A DNA stretch of 64,000 nt, taken from assembly GCF_025200715.1 (NCBI RefSeq), contig NZ_CP104143.1, forward strand, positions 558,001 to 622,000. Direction: 5' to 3'. The stretch is from Rhizobium sullae (lineage in GTDB: Bacteria > Pseudomonadota > Alphaproteobacteria > Rhizobiales > Rhizobiaceae). The translations under genes and the position numbers were made by a program. The first letter of the stretch is position 1. The number at the start of each line of letters is the position of its first letter. The notes beneath the pieces were generated by a model. The model was not told the DNA's origin, did not search any database, and worked only from the letters and a program-made list of their open reading frames with translations. Of this stretch, positions 38,065 through 46,898 are shown piece by piece.

Positions 38065-38541
38065 ATGACGATCGCGCTTCTGGAATGGCTTGCAGCAACG
38101 CCGCTCGCCGTCGCGTTGCGGCGCTCGGCACTCCTCTACATGTTCGTCAACGCCTCGCACATTCTGTCTATCGGCCTGCTGATCGGCGCGATCCTACCGC
38201 TCGATCTGAAGCTGATGGGCTTCTTTCCGTCGGTCCCGCTCTCGGTGGTTGGGCCCTTCCTGTCGCGCGCGGCGGCAATCGGCCTGGCCGCGGCCATCGT
38301 TACCGGCTTCTGCCTCTTCAGCGTCCGGCCGATGGAATATGCAGGAAACCCGGCGTTTCTGGCAAAGATCGGGTTGCTCGTCCTCGGTGTCTTGAACGCG
38401 GGCATTGCGCATGCCGGATATGCATGGCGAAAGTCGATTGCCGGAGCGGTCACTGCAGCGCGCTTGCGTGTGGGAGCCCTGTTTTCAGCAATGATATGGC
38501 TTGCTGCCGTCGTCGCGGGGCGATGGATCGGCTTCATATAG
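38065..38541 (+). CDS. Small membrane protein (DUF6644-like)
   Basis: A 158-residue protein with four predicted helices (about 20-42, 58-85, 97-117 and 136-155). The segment YMFVNASHILSIGLLIGAILPLDLKL is typical of the family often encoded next to DUF6152 genes. The context suggests a two-component envelope unit that may bind copper or heme; that role is inference. A hairpin follows. Confidence 0.78.
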   Translation: MTIALLEWLAATPLAVALRRSALLYMFVNASHILSIGLLIGAILPLDLKLMGFFPSVPLSVVGPFLSRAAAIGLAAAIVTGFCLFSVRPMEYAGNPAFLAKIGLLVLGVLNAGIAHAGYAWRKSIAGAVTAARLRVGALFSAMIWLAAVVAGRWIGFI

Positions 38542-38562
38542 CTTGATCTCTGAAAGCGCATT

Positions 38563-38598
38563 GGCCCGCCATGCCGAATGCGCGCGGTGGGCCATCTT
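38563..38598 (+). terminator. Hairpin after the DUF6152/DUF6644 pair
   Basis: TGGCCCGCC (about 38560) pairs with GGTGGGCCA (38586-38594) around a 17-base loop, with TCTTTC after it. It is a moderate terminator candidate for the pair. Confidence 0.45.
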
Positions 38599-38616
38599 TC
38601 AAATCGGAGAGGGTTC

Positions 38617-39804
38617 TCAGCGAGAACTCGTCGAACCGGGCCGGCCATCCAGCGCCGTCAGTATCCGGTATGCGGCCTTCACACGCGCCGGATTGGGATA
38701 GTTCCTGTTCGCCAGCATCACGACGCCGATACCCTTGGCGGGAACGAAGGCGACATAAGCGCCGAAGCCGTTCGTGGAGCCGGTTTTATTGACGAGTATG
38801 TCGCCCCGTGGCACAAGCGGCGGGGTTAGCCTAGTCGCCTCATTTGGCTGGCGCGCCATCTCCGCGGAATTTCCCGCAAGCAGCCGGTCGAGCTCCACCG
38901 GATAGGCATACATCTCCCATCCCAGGCCCTGCACCATATCGCTGACTTTGTAGTATCCGGTATGCGTTGCGGCGATCGCGCGCTGGAGCGTTTCGTCCAG
39001 CTTGGCGTTATCCATATTCGCCTCGACGAACCTGAGCAGGTCAGGCGCCGTCGTCTTCACGCCATAGGCTTCCGAATCCAGAACGCCCGGCGTCACGCGA
39101 ACAGGCTTGCCATCTTTCGAATAGCCGTAAGCATATTCGTTCATGCGGTCCTGCGGAATCGTGATGTAGGTCCGGGTCAGGCCAAGCAACGGAAAGAGCT
39201 TCTTTTCCATCAGGTCGTCAAATGGCTTGCCCATGCTTCTGGCCGCGAGATAGCCAAAGAGGCCGATGCTCGGATTAGAGTAGACCCGACGCGTACCGGT
39301 GGCGTAGCCCGGGCGCCAGCCTCTAAAGTAGGCGACCATACCCTCCTGATCATTCACATCATCCGGAAACTGCAGCGGCAGGCCACCGGCCGTGTAAGTG
39401 CCGAGATCAAGAAGGCTGATCTTGTCGAAGCTGCTGCCGGAAAGCGCCGGCAGATACTTGCTCGCGTTGTCGGAAAGGGAAAGAGCTCCCTTTGCCTGCG
39501 CGTAGGAGGCAAGCGTCGCGGTGAAGGTCTTGCTGATGGAGCCGATCTCGAAAATCGTGTCCCCGGTGACCTTTGCATCGCTCTTCCTGGAGGCGACGCC
39601 GTAACCAAAGAAATATCGCTCTTCTGGGGTCGTGATCGCCACAGCGATACCCGGAACATTATACTCTTCCATGATGGGCCGGATCGCCGCGTTCACGACG
39701 CGCTCGATCCGGCTTTGGTCTTCGTCAGCGGCATGGGCGCAGGCACCGGCAAAAAAGGAGGCGGCAAAAATAATCCCAAACTTTGGAGTGCAAATCTTTT
39801 TCAT
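38617..39804 (-). CDS. ampC: Class C (AmpC-type) beta-lactamase
   Basis: A 395-residue serine beta-lactamase. The start at 39804 gives a signal peptide (MKKICTPKFG to ACAHA). The three catalytic elements are complete: S89-I-S-K92 (EIGSISKTFTATLAS), Y-S-N (RRVYSNPSIGLFGYL) and K-T-G (LVNKTGSTNGFGAYVAF). It is divergent from an AmpR-like regulator, the classic inducible arrangement. Spectrum and expression level cannot be read from sequence. Confidence 0.93.
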   Translation of the reverse strand: MKKICTPKFGIIFAASFFAGACAHAADEDQSRIERVVNAAIRPIMEEYNVPGIAVAITTPEERYFFGYGVASRKSDAKVTGDTIFEIGSISKTFTATLASYAQAKGALSLSDNASKYLPALSGSSFDKISLLDLGTYTAGGLPLQFPDDVNDQEGMVAYFRGWRPGYATGTRRVYSNPSIGLFGYLAARSMGKPFDDLMEKKLFPLLGLTRTYITIPQDRMNEYAYGYSKDGKPVRVTPGVLDSEAYGVKTTAPDLLRFVEANMDNAKLDETLQRAIAATHTGYYKVSDMVQGLGWEMYAYPVELDRLLAGNSAEMARQPNEATRLTPPLVPRGDILVNKTGSTNGFGAYVAFVPAKGIGVVMLANRNYPNPARVKAAYRILTALDGRPGSTSSR

Positions 39805-40007
39805 GGCGGATACAAGCCTTCGTATTTGCGCAATCGCGTTTTGCGAGCGACAACAGGAAATCAGTATGTCTTTCGATGCCTGCAAACCCGGCTTGCTGCG
39901 TTGGACGCTATCGAGGGACCGGAACAGGTAAGGCGGATATACGAAGTCTATACGCGCTCAACAAACGACGATATTTTGCCCGCGCTATTAGAAAAATTTG
40001 GGTTTGA

Positions 40008-40916
40008 ATGGTCCGTCCTCATCTGCCGTTGAATGCGCTTCGAGCCTTTGAGGCATCGGCGCGACATTTGAGTTTCACCAGAGCGGCAATCGAATTGTGC
40101 GTTACGCAGGCTGCCGTCAGTCACCAGGTCAAGGCACTGGAAAGCCAGTTGAACGTCACCTTGTTCACGCGGCTTCCGCGCGGTCTCATGCTGACGAGCG
40201 AAGGCGAGACGCTGCTGCCAACATTGCGGGAGGCCTTCGACCGTATCGCCGGGGCGTTGGAGCGTTTCGAAGGCGGCCGCCACCGCGAGGTTCTCAGGGT
40301 GGGTGCTGTCGGAACCTTTGCCGTCGGCTGGCTGCTGCCGCGCCTGCCTGCCTTCAAAGCGCAAATGCCGTTCGTCGACCTGCGCCTCTCAACAAACAAC
40401 AACCGCGTGGATGTCGCCGCCGAAGGCCTCGATTATGCGATCCGTTTCGGAACGGGCGCATGGCATGGCGTTGACGCGTTGCGGCTTTTGGATGCACCGC
40501 TTTCCGTTCTCTGCATTCCCGAAATCGCCGAGCAACTGAAAGTACCGGCCGATGTGTTCAAGCATACGCTCTTGCGTTCCTACAGGGCCGACGAATGGCC
40601 GCAATGGTTTTCTGCGGCAGGCGTGCCGGCAGACGTGCCCCTACCGAGCAGCATCGTTTTCGACTCCTCGCTTGCCATGATGGAAGCTGCGCTGCAGGGC
40701 GCAGGCGTTGCCCTGGCGCCGCCATTGTTGTTTTCCCGTCATTTGCACGCAGAAGTCATCCGGCAGCCTTTCGACATCGTTGTGACGATGGGAAGCTATT
40801 GGCTGACGCGCCTGCAATCGCGCCCCGAGTCGGCAGCAATGGTTGCCTTCCGGGACTGGCTTGTTGAAGTCGTGACGGCGGAGACCGGGCTAGCCGTGGC
40901 TGACCGCGAAAGCTGA
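40008..40916 (+). CDS. ampR: LysR-family regulator, AmpR-type
   Basis: A 302-residue LysR regulator with an N-terminal HTH (LPLNALRAFEASARHLSFTRAAIELCVTQAAVSHQVKALE) and an effector domain. The start MVRPHLPLNALRAFE and the RFGTGAWHGVDA and GVALAPPLLFSR segments are AmpR/GcvA-like. Its divergent position, 203 bases from ampC, indicates control of ampC by cell-wall muropeptides. A gttTGAATG start at 40008 fits. Confidence 0.88.
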   Translation: MVRPHLPLNALRAFEASARHLSFTRAAIELCVTQAAVSHQVKALESQLNVTLFTRLPRGLMLTSEGETLLPTLREAFDRIAGALERFEGGRHREVLRVGAVGTFAVGWLLPRLPAFKAQMPFVDLRLSTNNNRVDVAAEGLDYAIRFGTGAWHGVDALRLLDAPLSVLCIPEIAEQLKVPADVFKHTLLRSYRADEWPQWFSAAGVPADVPLPSSIVFDSSLAMMEAALQGAGVALAPPLLFSRHLHAEVIRQPFDIVVTMGSYWLTRLQSRPESAAMVAFRDWLVEVVTAETGLAVADRES

Positions 40917-41017
40917 CGCTGGTTCGAGCGTGCCGCGGGATTTGCGCTCGCAGCCACGGTTTCCAGGTTCATAAGAATCTTGCTCGCTGAAATCATTCGA
41001 TAGCAGGAGAGTATATC

Positions 41018-41233
41018 GTGCGGACCCTGATAGATATCGGCGAAGCAGAATTAAAGGCGCTGGATGAGATGGCGAAGAGCGAGAACGTGTCGCGCGCCTC
41101 GCTCGTCCGCAAAGCTGTGAACGATTTTCTGGCGCGTCATGAACGTATCAGGCAAGACGAGGCTTTCGGGCTTTGGGGCGACAGAAAAATTGACGGACTT
41201 GAATACCAGGATAAAGTTCGAAACGAATGGTGA
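41018..41233 (+). CDS. VapB-type ribbon-helix-helix antitoxin
   Basis: A 71-residue antitoxin starting at GTG 41018, with aggaga upstream. The RHH domain MRTLIDIGEAELKALDEMAKSENVSRASLVRKAVNDFLA is followed by a short toxin-binding tail (GLWGDRKIDGLEYQDKVRNEW). It overlaps the toxin gene by seven bases, the usual coupling of VapBC pairs. Confidence 0.88.
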   Translation: MRTLIDIGEAELKALDEMAKSENVSRASLVRKAVNDFLARHERIRQDEAFGLWGDRKIDGLEYQDKVRNEW

Positions 41234-41592
41234 AAGCGCTCTTCGATACGAACATCCTGATCGACTATCTCAACGCCATACCGGAGGCCCGCGACGAACT
41301 TGATCGCTATGAACGCCGTGCTATCAGCATCATCACGTGGATGGACGTTTTGATTGGCGCTGCTCACGAGGTCGAGGCGGCGACACGAAGCTTCTTGAAT
41401 AGCTTCCAGGTCATTGCGGTTGACAGTGCGATAGCGGAGGGCGCTGTTTGCTTAAGGCAGCGTCATCGGATCAAATTGCCGGACGCGATCATCTGGTCCA
41501 CCGCCGATACCCATTCCCTGCTCCTGGTGACGCGCAACACCAAGGACTTTCCGGCGGATAATCCTGGCATCCGCGTCCCATATCTGCGTTGA
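41227..41592 (+). CDS. VapC-type PIN-domain toxin
   Basis: A 121-residue PIN-domain ribonuclease. Acidic residues sit in the expected places: ALFDTNILIDYL (D7), the WMDVLIGAAHE segment, KLPDAIIWSTA and VTRNTKDF. VapC toxins cleave initiator tRNA or rRNA. Both genes look intact, unlike the parDE pair at 20.3 kb. The stop is only three bases from the betA stop. Confidence 0.9.
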   Translation: MVKALFDTNILIDYLNAIPEARDELDRYERRAISIITWMDVLIGAAHEVEAATRSFLNSFQVIAVDSAIAEGAVCLRQRHRIKLPDAIIWSTADTHSLLLVTRNTKDFPADNPGIRVPYLR

Positions 41593-41595
41593 TCC

Positions 41596-43245
41596 TCACC
41601 GCTCGCTCAATGCCCAGCGCGGATTGGCCCAGGGCTCCTGGTTCGAGCGCGGCAGCGGCTGCTTGCCGAGGATATGGTCCGCCGCCTTTTCGCCGGTCAT
41701 GATCGAGGGGCCGTTGAGGTTGCCGTAGGTGATATGCGGGAAGATCGACGAGTCGGCGACGCGCAGGCCATCGACGCCGATGACGCGGGTTTCCGGATCG
41801 ACCACAGCAAACGGATCGTCCTTGGCGCCCATCTTGCAGGTGCCGCAGGGGTGGTATGCGCTTTCAAGATGCTCGCGCAGGAACGCATCGATCTCGTCGT
41901 CCGTCTGCACTTTCTCGCCCGGTTGGATCTCCGCCCCGCGATACGGATCGAAGGCCTGCTGGCCGAAGATCTCTCGCGTGAGGCGCACGCAGTGGCGGAA
42001 TTTCTCCCAGTCTTCCGGATGGCTCATATAGTTGAAGCGGATGACGGGATCGGCCTTCGGATCGGGCGAGCGCAAGGTGACGGCGCCGCGTGACTTCGAC
42101 AGATTGTAGCCGACATGCGCCTGGAAGCCGTGGCTCTTCGCCGCCGCCTTGCCGTCATAGCTGATCGCCACCGGCAGGAAGTGATATTGGATGTCCGGCT
42201 GCCTGATGCCGGGCGCCGAACGCAGGAAGGCGCAGGCCTCGAACTGGTTGGAGGTGCCGAGACCCGAGCGCGCGAACATCCATTGCGCGCCCGCGACCCC
42301 CTGCCAGAACCAGGGCAGCCAGGAATAGAGCGAGACTGGCTTGGTGCTGATTTGCTGGAAATAGAATTCCATATGGTCCTGCAGGTTGGCACCGACGCCC
42401 GGCCGCTCTGCCTTCACCTCGATACCGTGCTCCTGCAAATGCGCGCCTGGGCCGATGCCGGAAAGCATCAGAAGCTTCGGCGAGTTGAAGGAGGAGGCAG
42501 AGACAATCACCTCGCGGTTCGCCTTGATGATCTCGGTCTTGCCGCCGCGCGCGATCTCGACGCCGGTGGCGCGGCCGTTTTCGATGACGATCTTGCGCGC
42601 CAGGCCGTAGGCGATGTCGACATTCGGCCGCCGCAGCGCCGGCTTCAGATAGGCGCTCGCCGCCGACCAGCGGCGGCCGCGGAAGATGGTTTGCTCCATT
42701 AGACCGAAGCCTTCCTGCTTCGAGCCGTTGTAGTCGTCGGTCGCCTCAAAGCCCGCCTGCTTGCCCGCCTCGATGAACGCGTGGAACAGCGGATTGCGGA
42801 AGCCGCCGCGCTGAACGTGCAGCGGGCCGTCGGTGCCGCGCCAGCCTTCCTCGCCGCCGTGCGAATGCTCCATGCGCTTGAAGTAGGGCAGCACGTCGGC
42901 ATAGGCCCAGCCGTTGGCGCCGAGCTCCTCCCAGCGGTTATAGTCCTCGGCATGGCCGCGCACATAGACCATGCCGTTGATCGAGGAGGAGCCGCCGATC
43001 ACCTTGCCGCGCGGCGCGGTGATGCGCCGGTCGTTGAGGGCAGGCTCCGGTTCGGAGAGGTAGCCCCAGTTGTAGCGCTTCATGCTCATCGGCCAGGCGA
43101 GTGCCGCCGGCATCTGGATGAACGGCCCGAAATCGCTGCCGCCCGCCTCGATGACGATCACGGTATGCTTGCCGTCTTCCGAGAGACGGTAGGCAAGCGC
43201 TGAGCCTGCCGAGCCGGAGCCGATGATGACGAAGTCTGCTTGCAT
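41596..43245 (-). CDS. betA: Choline dehydrogenase BetA
   Basis: A 549-residue FAD-dependent GMC oxidoreductase that oxidises choline to betaine aldehyde. The dinucleotide fold GSGSAG is at 9-14 of the start chosen at 43245 (gagggt upstream). Family signatures include [33 protein letters not shown] and the active-site HPCGTCKMG. It follows betB on the same strand. Confidence 0.95.
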   Translation of the reverse strand: MQADFVIIGSGSAGSALAYRLSEDGKHTVIVIEAGGSDFGPFIQMPAALAWPMSMKRYNWGYLSEPEPALNDRRITAPRGKVIGGSSSINGMVYVRGHAEDYNRWEELGANGWAYADVLPYFKRMEHSHGGEEGWRGTDGPLHVQRGGFRNPLFHAFIEAGKQAGFEATDDYNGSKQEGFGLMEQTIFRGRRWSAASAYLKPALRRPNVDIAYGLARKIVIENGRATGVEIARGGKTEIIKANREVIVSASSFNSPKLLMLSGIGPGAHLQEHGIEVKAERPGVGANLQDHMEFYFQQISTKPVSLYSWLPWFWQGVAGAQWMFARSGLGTSNQFEACAFLRSAPGIRQPDIQYHFLPVAISYDGKAAAKSHGFQAHVGYNLSKSRGAVTLRSPDPKADPVIRFNYMSHPEDWEKFRHCVRLTREIFGQQAFDPYRGAEIQPGEKVQTDDEIDAFLREHLESAYHPCGTCKMGAKDDPFAVVDPETRVIGVDGLRVADSSIFPHITYGNLNGPSIMTGEKAADHILGKQPLPRSNQEPWANPRWALSER

Positions 43246-43360
43246 GATGTACCCTCGGTAGTTGTCTCTTCCCCTCCCCAACCTGCTGCATCGTCCTACC
43301 TGAAAGCAGCGCCGAATACTCTGAAGGCGCTTGAGGTTGAAAGCGGTGCCACACATTAGC

Positions 43361-43389
43361 CCCTCCCCCTTGTGGGGGTTGGGGAGGGT
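43361..43389. repeat. Short palindrome between betB and betA
   Basis: CCCCTCCCCC-ttgtg-GGGGTTGGGGAGGG forms a GC-rich hairpin with one bulge. It lies in the gap between betA and betB and is of the small rhizobial intergenic repeat type. Confidence 0.5.
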
Positions 43390-43404
43390 CTTCTTAACCC
43401 GCGA

Positions 43405-44868
43405 TCAATAAGGCGCCACCACCGGCCCCATGCCCACGTAAACCGTCTTCAGCTCCGAATAATGCTCCAGCGCCGCAATCGAATTCTCCCGTCCGAAGCC
43501 AGATTGTTTCGAACCGCCGAATGGGATCTCGACCGGGCAGAGGTTGTAGGTGTTGATCCACAGCGTACCGGCTTCGAGCTGGTCGACGACGCGGTGGGCG
43601 CGCGTCAGGTCGGCGGTGAAGACGCCGCCGGAAAGGCCGAATTCGGAGGCGTTAGCACGGCCGATCACCTCTGCCTCGTCGTCGAAGTCCAACACACACA
43701 TCACCGGCCCGAAGATCTCCTCGCGGGCGATCGTCATCCCGTCGGTCACGTCGGCAAAGACGGTCGGCTGGACGTAATAGCCTTCGCCCGAAACGTTGTT
43801 CGGAATGCCGCCGCCGGTGACGAGCATCGCCCCCTCGGACTTGCCCTTGTCGATGTAGCTCAACACCTTCTGCCGCTGGTCGAAGGAAACCATCGGGCCA
43901 AGCTGCGTTGCCTCGTCCATCGGATCGCCGATCAGGATCGCCTCGGTGCGGACCTTCAGCCGCTTCAGGAATTCGCCCTTGAGCTTCCTCTGTACGAAGA
44001 CGCGCGTGCCGTTCGAGCAGACCTGGCCGGTGGAGTAGAAATTGCCGAGCATCGCGCCGCCGACGGCGCTGTCGAGATCGGCATCGTCGAAGACGATCAG
44101 CGGCGACTTGCCGCCGAGTTCCATCGTTACATGCTTGAGATGGCTGGCGGCAGAGGCGGCGACCTTGCGGCCAGTCGGCACCGAGCCGGTGAGCGACACC
44201 TTCGCCACGTCCGGATGATTGACAAGGAGCGGTCCGGTGTCGCGGTCGCCCTGGATCACGTTGAAAAGGCCACTCGGCAGGCCTGCCTCGTGGAGGATTT
44301 CGGCGATCTTCAGCGCGCCGAGCGGTGTATTTTCCGACGGCTTGAAGACCATCGCATTGCCGGCGATCAGCGCAGGCGCCCCTTTCCAGCAGGCGATCTG
44401 CTGCGGATAGTTCCAGGCGCCGATGCCGACGCAGACACCGAGCGGCACGCGCTTCGTATAGGCAAAATCGCCGCCGAGCGGGATATAGGAGCCGTTGAGG
44501 CCGGCCGCCGCAATGCCGCCGAAGAACTCGAAGCTGTCGGCGCCGGAGGTTGGGTCGGCGACGATGGTTTCCTGGATCGGCTTGCCCGTGTCGAGTGTTT
44601 CGAGTTCGGAAAGCTCGCGATTCTTCTCGCGCATGATCTCGGCAGCGCGCTTCAGGATGCGGCCGCGTGCCGTCGGGCTCATCGCCGCCCATTCCGGCTG
44701 CGCGCGCTTGGCAGCCGCGATCGCCTTCTCGACAATGGCAGGCGTTGCCGCATGCAGCCGCGCGATCACTTCGCCGGTGGCCGGATAGATGCTCTCGATG
44801 ACGCTGCCTGCTTCGTCCTCGACATATTCACCGTCGATAAAGTGCGACGCTTTCGGCTGGGCTTTCAT
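43405..44868 (-). CDS. betB: Betaine aldehyde dehydrogenase BetB
   Basis: A 487-residue NAD(P)-dependent aldehyde dehydrogenase that forms glycine betaine. The start [16 protein letters not shown] lies at 44868; the upstream extension to 44919 is repeat-adjacent and unconserved. Catalytic residues are the Glu in [10 protein letters not shown] and the Cys in [13 protein letters not shown]. It supplies osmoprotectant together with betA under betI control. Confidence 0.96.
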   Translation of the reverse strand: MKAQPKASHFIDGEYVEDEAGSVIESIYPATGEVIARLHAATPAIVEKAIAAAKRAQPEWAAMSPTARGRILKRAAEIMREKNRELSELETLDTGKPIQETIVADPTSGADSFEFFGGIAAAGLNGSYIPLGGDFAYTKRVPLGVCVGIGAWNYPQQIACWKGAPALIAGNAMVFKPSENTPLGALKIAEILHEAGLPSGLFNVIQGDRDTGPLLVNHPDVAKVSLTGSVPTGRKVAASAASHLKHVTMELGGKSPLIVFDDADLDSAVGGAMLGNFYSTGQVCSNGTRVFVQRKLKGEFLKRLKVRTEAILIGDPMDEATQLGPMVSFDQRQKVLSYIDKGKSEGAMLVTGGGIPNNVSGEGYYVQPTVFADVTDGMTIAREEIFGPVMCVLDFDDEAEVIGRANASEFGLSGGVFTADLTRAHRVVDQLEAGTLWINTYNLCPVEIPFGGSKQSGFGRENSIAALEHYSELKTVYVGMGPVVAPY

Positions 44869-44920
44869 GGGTTCGGTCCTCGGTTTGGCGTTTTTGTAAG
44901 GCGAGGCTGCGACATGCATC

Positions 44921-45034
44921 TGCCCCTCACCCTAACCCTCTCCCCGCGAGCGGGGACTGGGACGCTGCGGGCGACTCTCCTTCTCCCCGTCAAAACGGGG
45001 AGAAGGTGGCCGGCAGGCCGGATGAGGGGCATTG
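44921..45034. repeat. RIME-type repeat between betI and betB
   Basis: The gap between the betI and betB genes is filled by CCCCTCACCCTAACCCTCTC and an inner hairpin CTTCTCCCCGTcaaaACGGGGAGAAG (about 44981-45006), ending GGCCGGCAGGCCGGATGAGG. The mosaic pattern is the well-known Rhizobium intergenic element. It shares ends with the repeat at 6857-6996. Confidence 0.8.
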
Positions 45035-45046
45035 AAGGACGCAACG

Positions 45047-45634
45047 TCATTCCCTCACCCTGTCCAATTGCATCGTCACATAATCCTCCGTCAGTCCGAT
45101 CGAAGCCTCGATGCTGATCGGTGCCGATTTCAGACTTTGACGGATATAGAGCCCGTCGATCATCGCAGCCGCGCCTTCGGCGATGCGTTCCGCGGCATCT
45201 CGCGGGCACAGCGCCTTGAGGTTGGCAAGCAGGTTCGAACGCAGCCGGCGGGCATAGATGACGAGGAAGCGGCGCGTCTCTTCCGAGCGCTGCGCCTCCG
45301 CATAGAAGGCGAGCCATGCGGCGATCGTTTCCGGCGCGAACTGATCGGCTTGGAAGCTGACGCGGATGACGGTCGAGAGCTTCTCGCGCGGTGTCCTTGC
45401 CGCTTTCAGCGCCGTCACCGTGTCGTCGTGCAACTGCCTGAGCAGCGAACGGATCGTCTCGATCAGAAGCTGTTCCTTGCTGCCGAAATAGTGATGCGCA
45501 AGGGCAGGGGAAACGCCGGCCTGGCGCGCGATCTCGGACATGGTGACGCTCAGCGAGCCATGATCCCCGATCACGCGCAGCGCAGCGTCGACGAGCGCCT
45601 TGCGGCGCAGAGGTTCCATTCCGACTTTCGGCAT
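45047..45634 (-). CDS. betI: Choline-sensing TetR repressor BetI
   Basis: A 195-residue TetR-family repressor with the HTH SVTMSEIARQAGVSPALAHHYFGSKEQLL and the BetI-type ligand domain (AETIAAWLAFYAEAQRS-like, RRLRSNLLANLKAL). It opens the betI-betB-betA cluster and faces a perfect operator at 45671-45690. Choline would release it. No betC (choline sulfatase) is present; a RIME element occupies that place. Confidence 0.93.
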   Translation of the reverse strand: MPKVGMEPLRRKALVDAALRVIGDHGSLSVTMSEIARQAGVSPALAHHYFGSKEQLLIETIRSLLRQLHDDTVTALKAARTPREKLSTVIRVSFQADQFAPETIAAWLAFYAEAQRSEETRRFLVIYARRLRSNLLANLKALCPRDAAERIAEGAAAMIDGLYIRQSLKSAPISIEASIGLTEDYVTMQLDRVRE

Positions 45635-45670
45635 GACGGCCAGCTCCCGGTAGTTCGATGCATCTTATTT

Positions 45671-45690
45671 TTGATTGACTGATCAATCAA
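45671..45690. promoter_or_regulatory. BetI operator palindrome
   Basis: TTGATTGA-CTGA-TCAATCAA is a perfect 8-4-8 inverted repeat 37 bases upstream of the betI start, flanked by AT-rich promoter DNA. It matches the TTGATTGA-type half-sites bound by BetI in other proteobacteria. Confidence 0.85.
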
Positions 45691-45775
45691 TAAAAATCTT
45701 TTAGAGAGTTTGAGAGGCCTCAACCTTTCCTGTGCGCGATTCTGCAGCATATCAACGGCGATCAGGAGGTGTGTC

Positions 45776-46330
45776 ATGGCTGGCGTCTTCGATGGAGTAC
45801 CATCCTCGTCACTGCAGTCGAAGTGGATCTGGTTCGTAGGCCTCGGCGTACTGCTGTTGATCTGCGGCCTGATTGCGATCGGGAATCTGCTTCTCGCCAC
45901 GGTGGTATCGGTCTATTACGTGGGAATGCTGATGCTTTTCGGCGGGATCATCTATCTCATCCACGCCTTTCAGGTGCGCGGCTGGGAGCACATCCTCTTC
46001 TGGGCGCTGAGCGGCGTGCTTTACGTGCTCGCAGGCATATTCGCCTTCATTAATCCGATCCTCACCTCGGCCGCGCTGACGCTCTTTCTCGCCGTCGCTC
46101 TGCTGGTCGCCGGTGTTTTCCGCGTCTTTATCGGCCGCCGCATGAAGCCACTCAAGGGATGGGGCTGGATCGTCGCAAGCGGCGTCGTTACCGCGCTTGC
46201 AGGCTTCGTGATCGCGCTCGGCTGGCCGGTGAACAGCCTCTGGGTCCTCGGTCTTTTCCTGGCGGTCGATCTCATTCTCCAGGGCTGGACGATGATTGCT
46301 TTCGGCATCGGCCTTCGAAGCGTGCAATGA
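45776..46330 (+). CDS. HdeD-family membrane protein
   Basis: A 184-residue protein with six predicted helices in three pairs, as in HdeD (DUF308) acid-stress proteins. The start at 45776 follows caggaggtg. Segments GLGVLLLICGLIAIGNLLLA and GWIVASGVVTALAGFVIALGWP are typical. It is divergent from betI, and the BetI palindrome lies between them, so co-regulation is possible but unproved. Confidence 0.87.
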   Translation: MAGVFDGVPSSSLQSKWIWFVGLGVLLLICGLIAIGNLLLATVVSVYYVGMLMLFGGIIYLIHAFQVRGWEHILFWALSGVLYVLAGIFAFINPILTSAALTLFLAVALLVAGVFRVFIGRRMKPLKGWGWIVASGVVTALAGFVIALGWPVNSLWVLGLFLAVDLILQGWTMIAFGIGLRSVQ

Positions 46331-46510
46331 GGCTGTCCGCAGGCTGTGCTCACGGAATGTTTCTTTTTTGACAAGCATGTGAGGCGGGACTAAAATTCAA
46401 AAGATACCAAGGCGCCGGCAGATGACATTGCCGGAACAGATGTCATGAGTGGTCATGCATCCCGCGTAGGGCAGGTTCTGCCCCAAAAGAAAAACGAAGG
46501 GAGGAAGTTC

Positions 46511-46753
46511 ATGCCGATGGTCACAGTTTCCATATCACCGGTTCAGGCAGCAGGCATCCGCGAAGCCGTCGATCATGGCGGCTATGCATCGAGCAGCGAA
46601 GTCGTCCGTGAGGCGCTGCGCCTCTGGGATGCTGCCCGCAAGCTCGCAGAATATCGCGACGACGTTCTGAATGACGAGGACCGCGCGAGTGGAAGCCGCT
46701 GCGTTGCAGACATGTTTGCCGATCACGAAGCGGAACGTCGCCGTTCAGCCTGA
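46511..46753 (+). CDS. Orphan ParD-like antitoxin
   Basis: An 80-residue ribbon-helix-helix antitoxin (MPMVTVSISPVQAAGIREAVDHGGYASSSEVVREALRLWD) with an acidic and basic tail that would embrace a ParE toxin. The start at 46511 follows gggaggaag. No ParE-like ORF follows in 46754-46898. It may be solitary, or the toxin has been lost. Confidence 0.8.
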   Translation: MPMVTVSISPVQAAGIREAVDHGGYASSSEVVREALRLWDAARKLAEYRDDVLNDEDRASGSRCVADMFADHEAERRRSA

Positions 46754-46898
46754 CTAAGCCTTTGATCGGACTGGATCGGGACGCTGACGCGCTCCGGTCC
46801 GAAGCTTTCACAAAAGTTTCATATTCGCGAAAGGGTTCATTGACCCTTTGTCATCATCTTCGCTGCGAAAAAGAAGACTTCACAGTGGAGAATTTGGC

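Noticed and set aside
38617..40916. Acquired resistance island at ampC/ampR
   Set aside because: Base and codon use match the neighbours and there are no mobile-element ends. This looks like a resident chromosomal gene pair.
41018..41592. Novel defence system at the VapBC-type pair
   Set aside because: Ribbon-helix-helix plus PIN domain with overlapping genes is the standard VapBC layout, and no nuclease or ATPase genes adjoin it.
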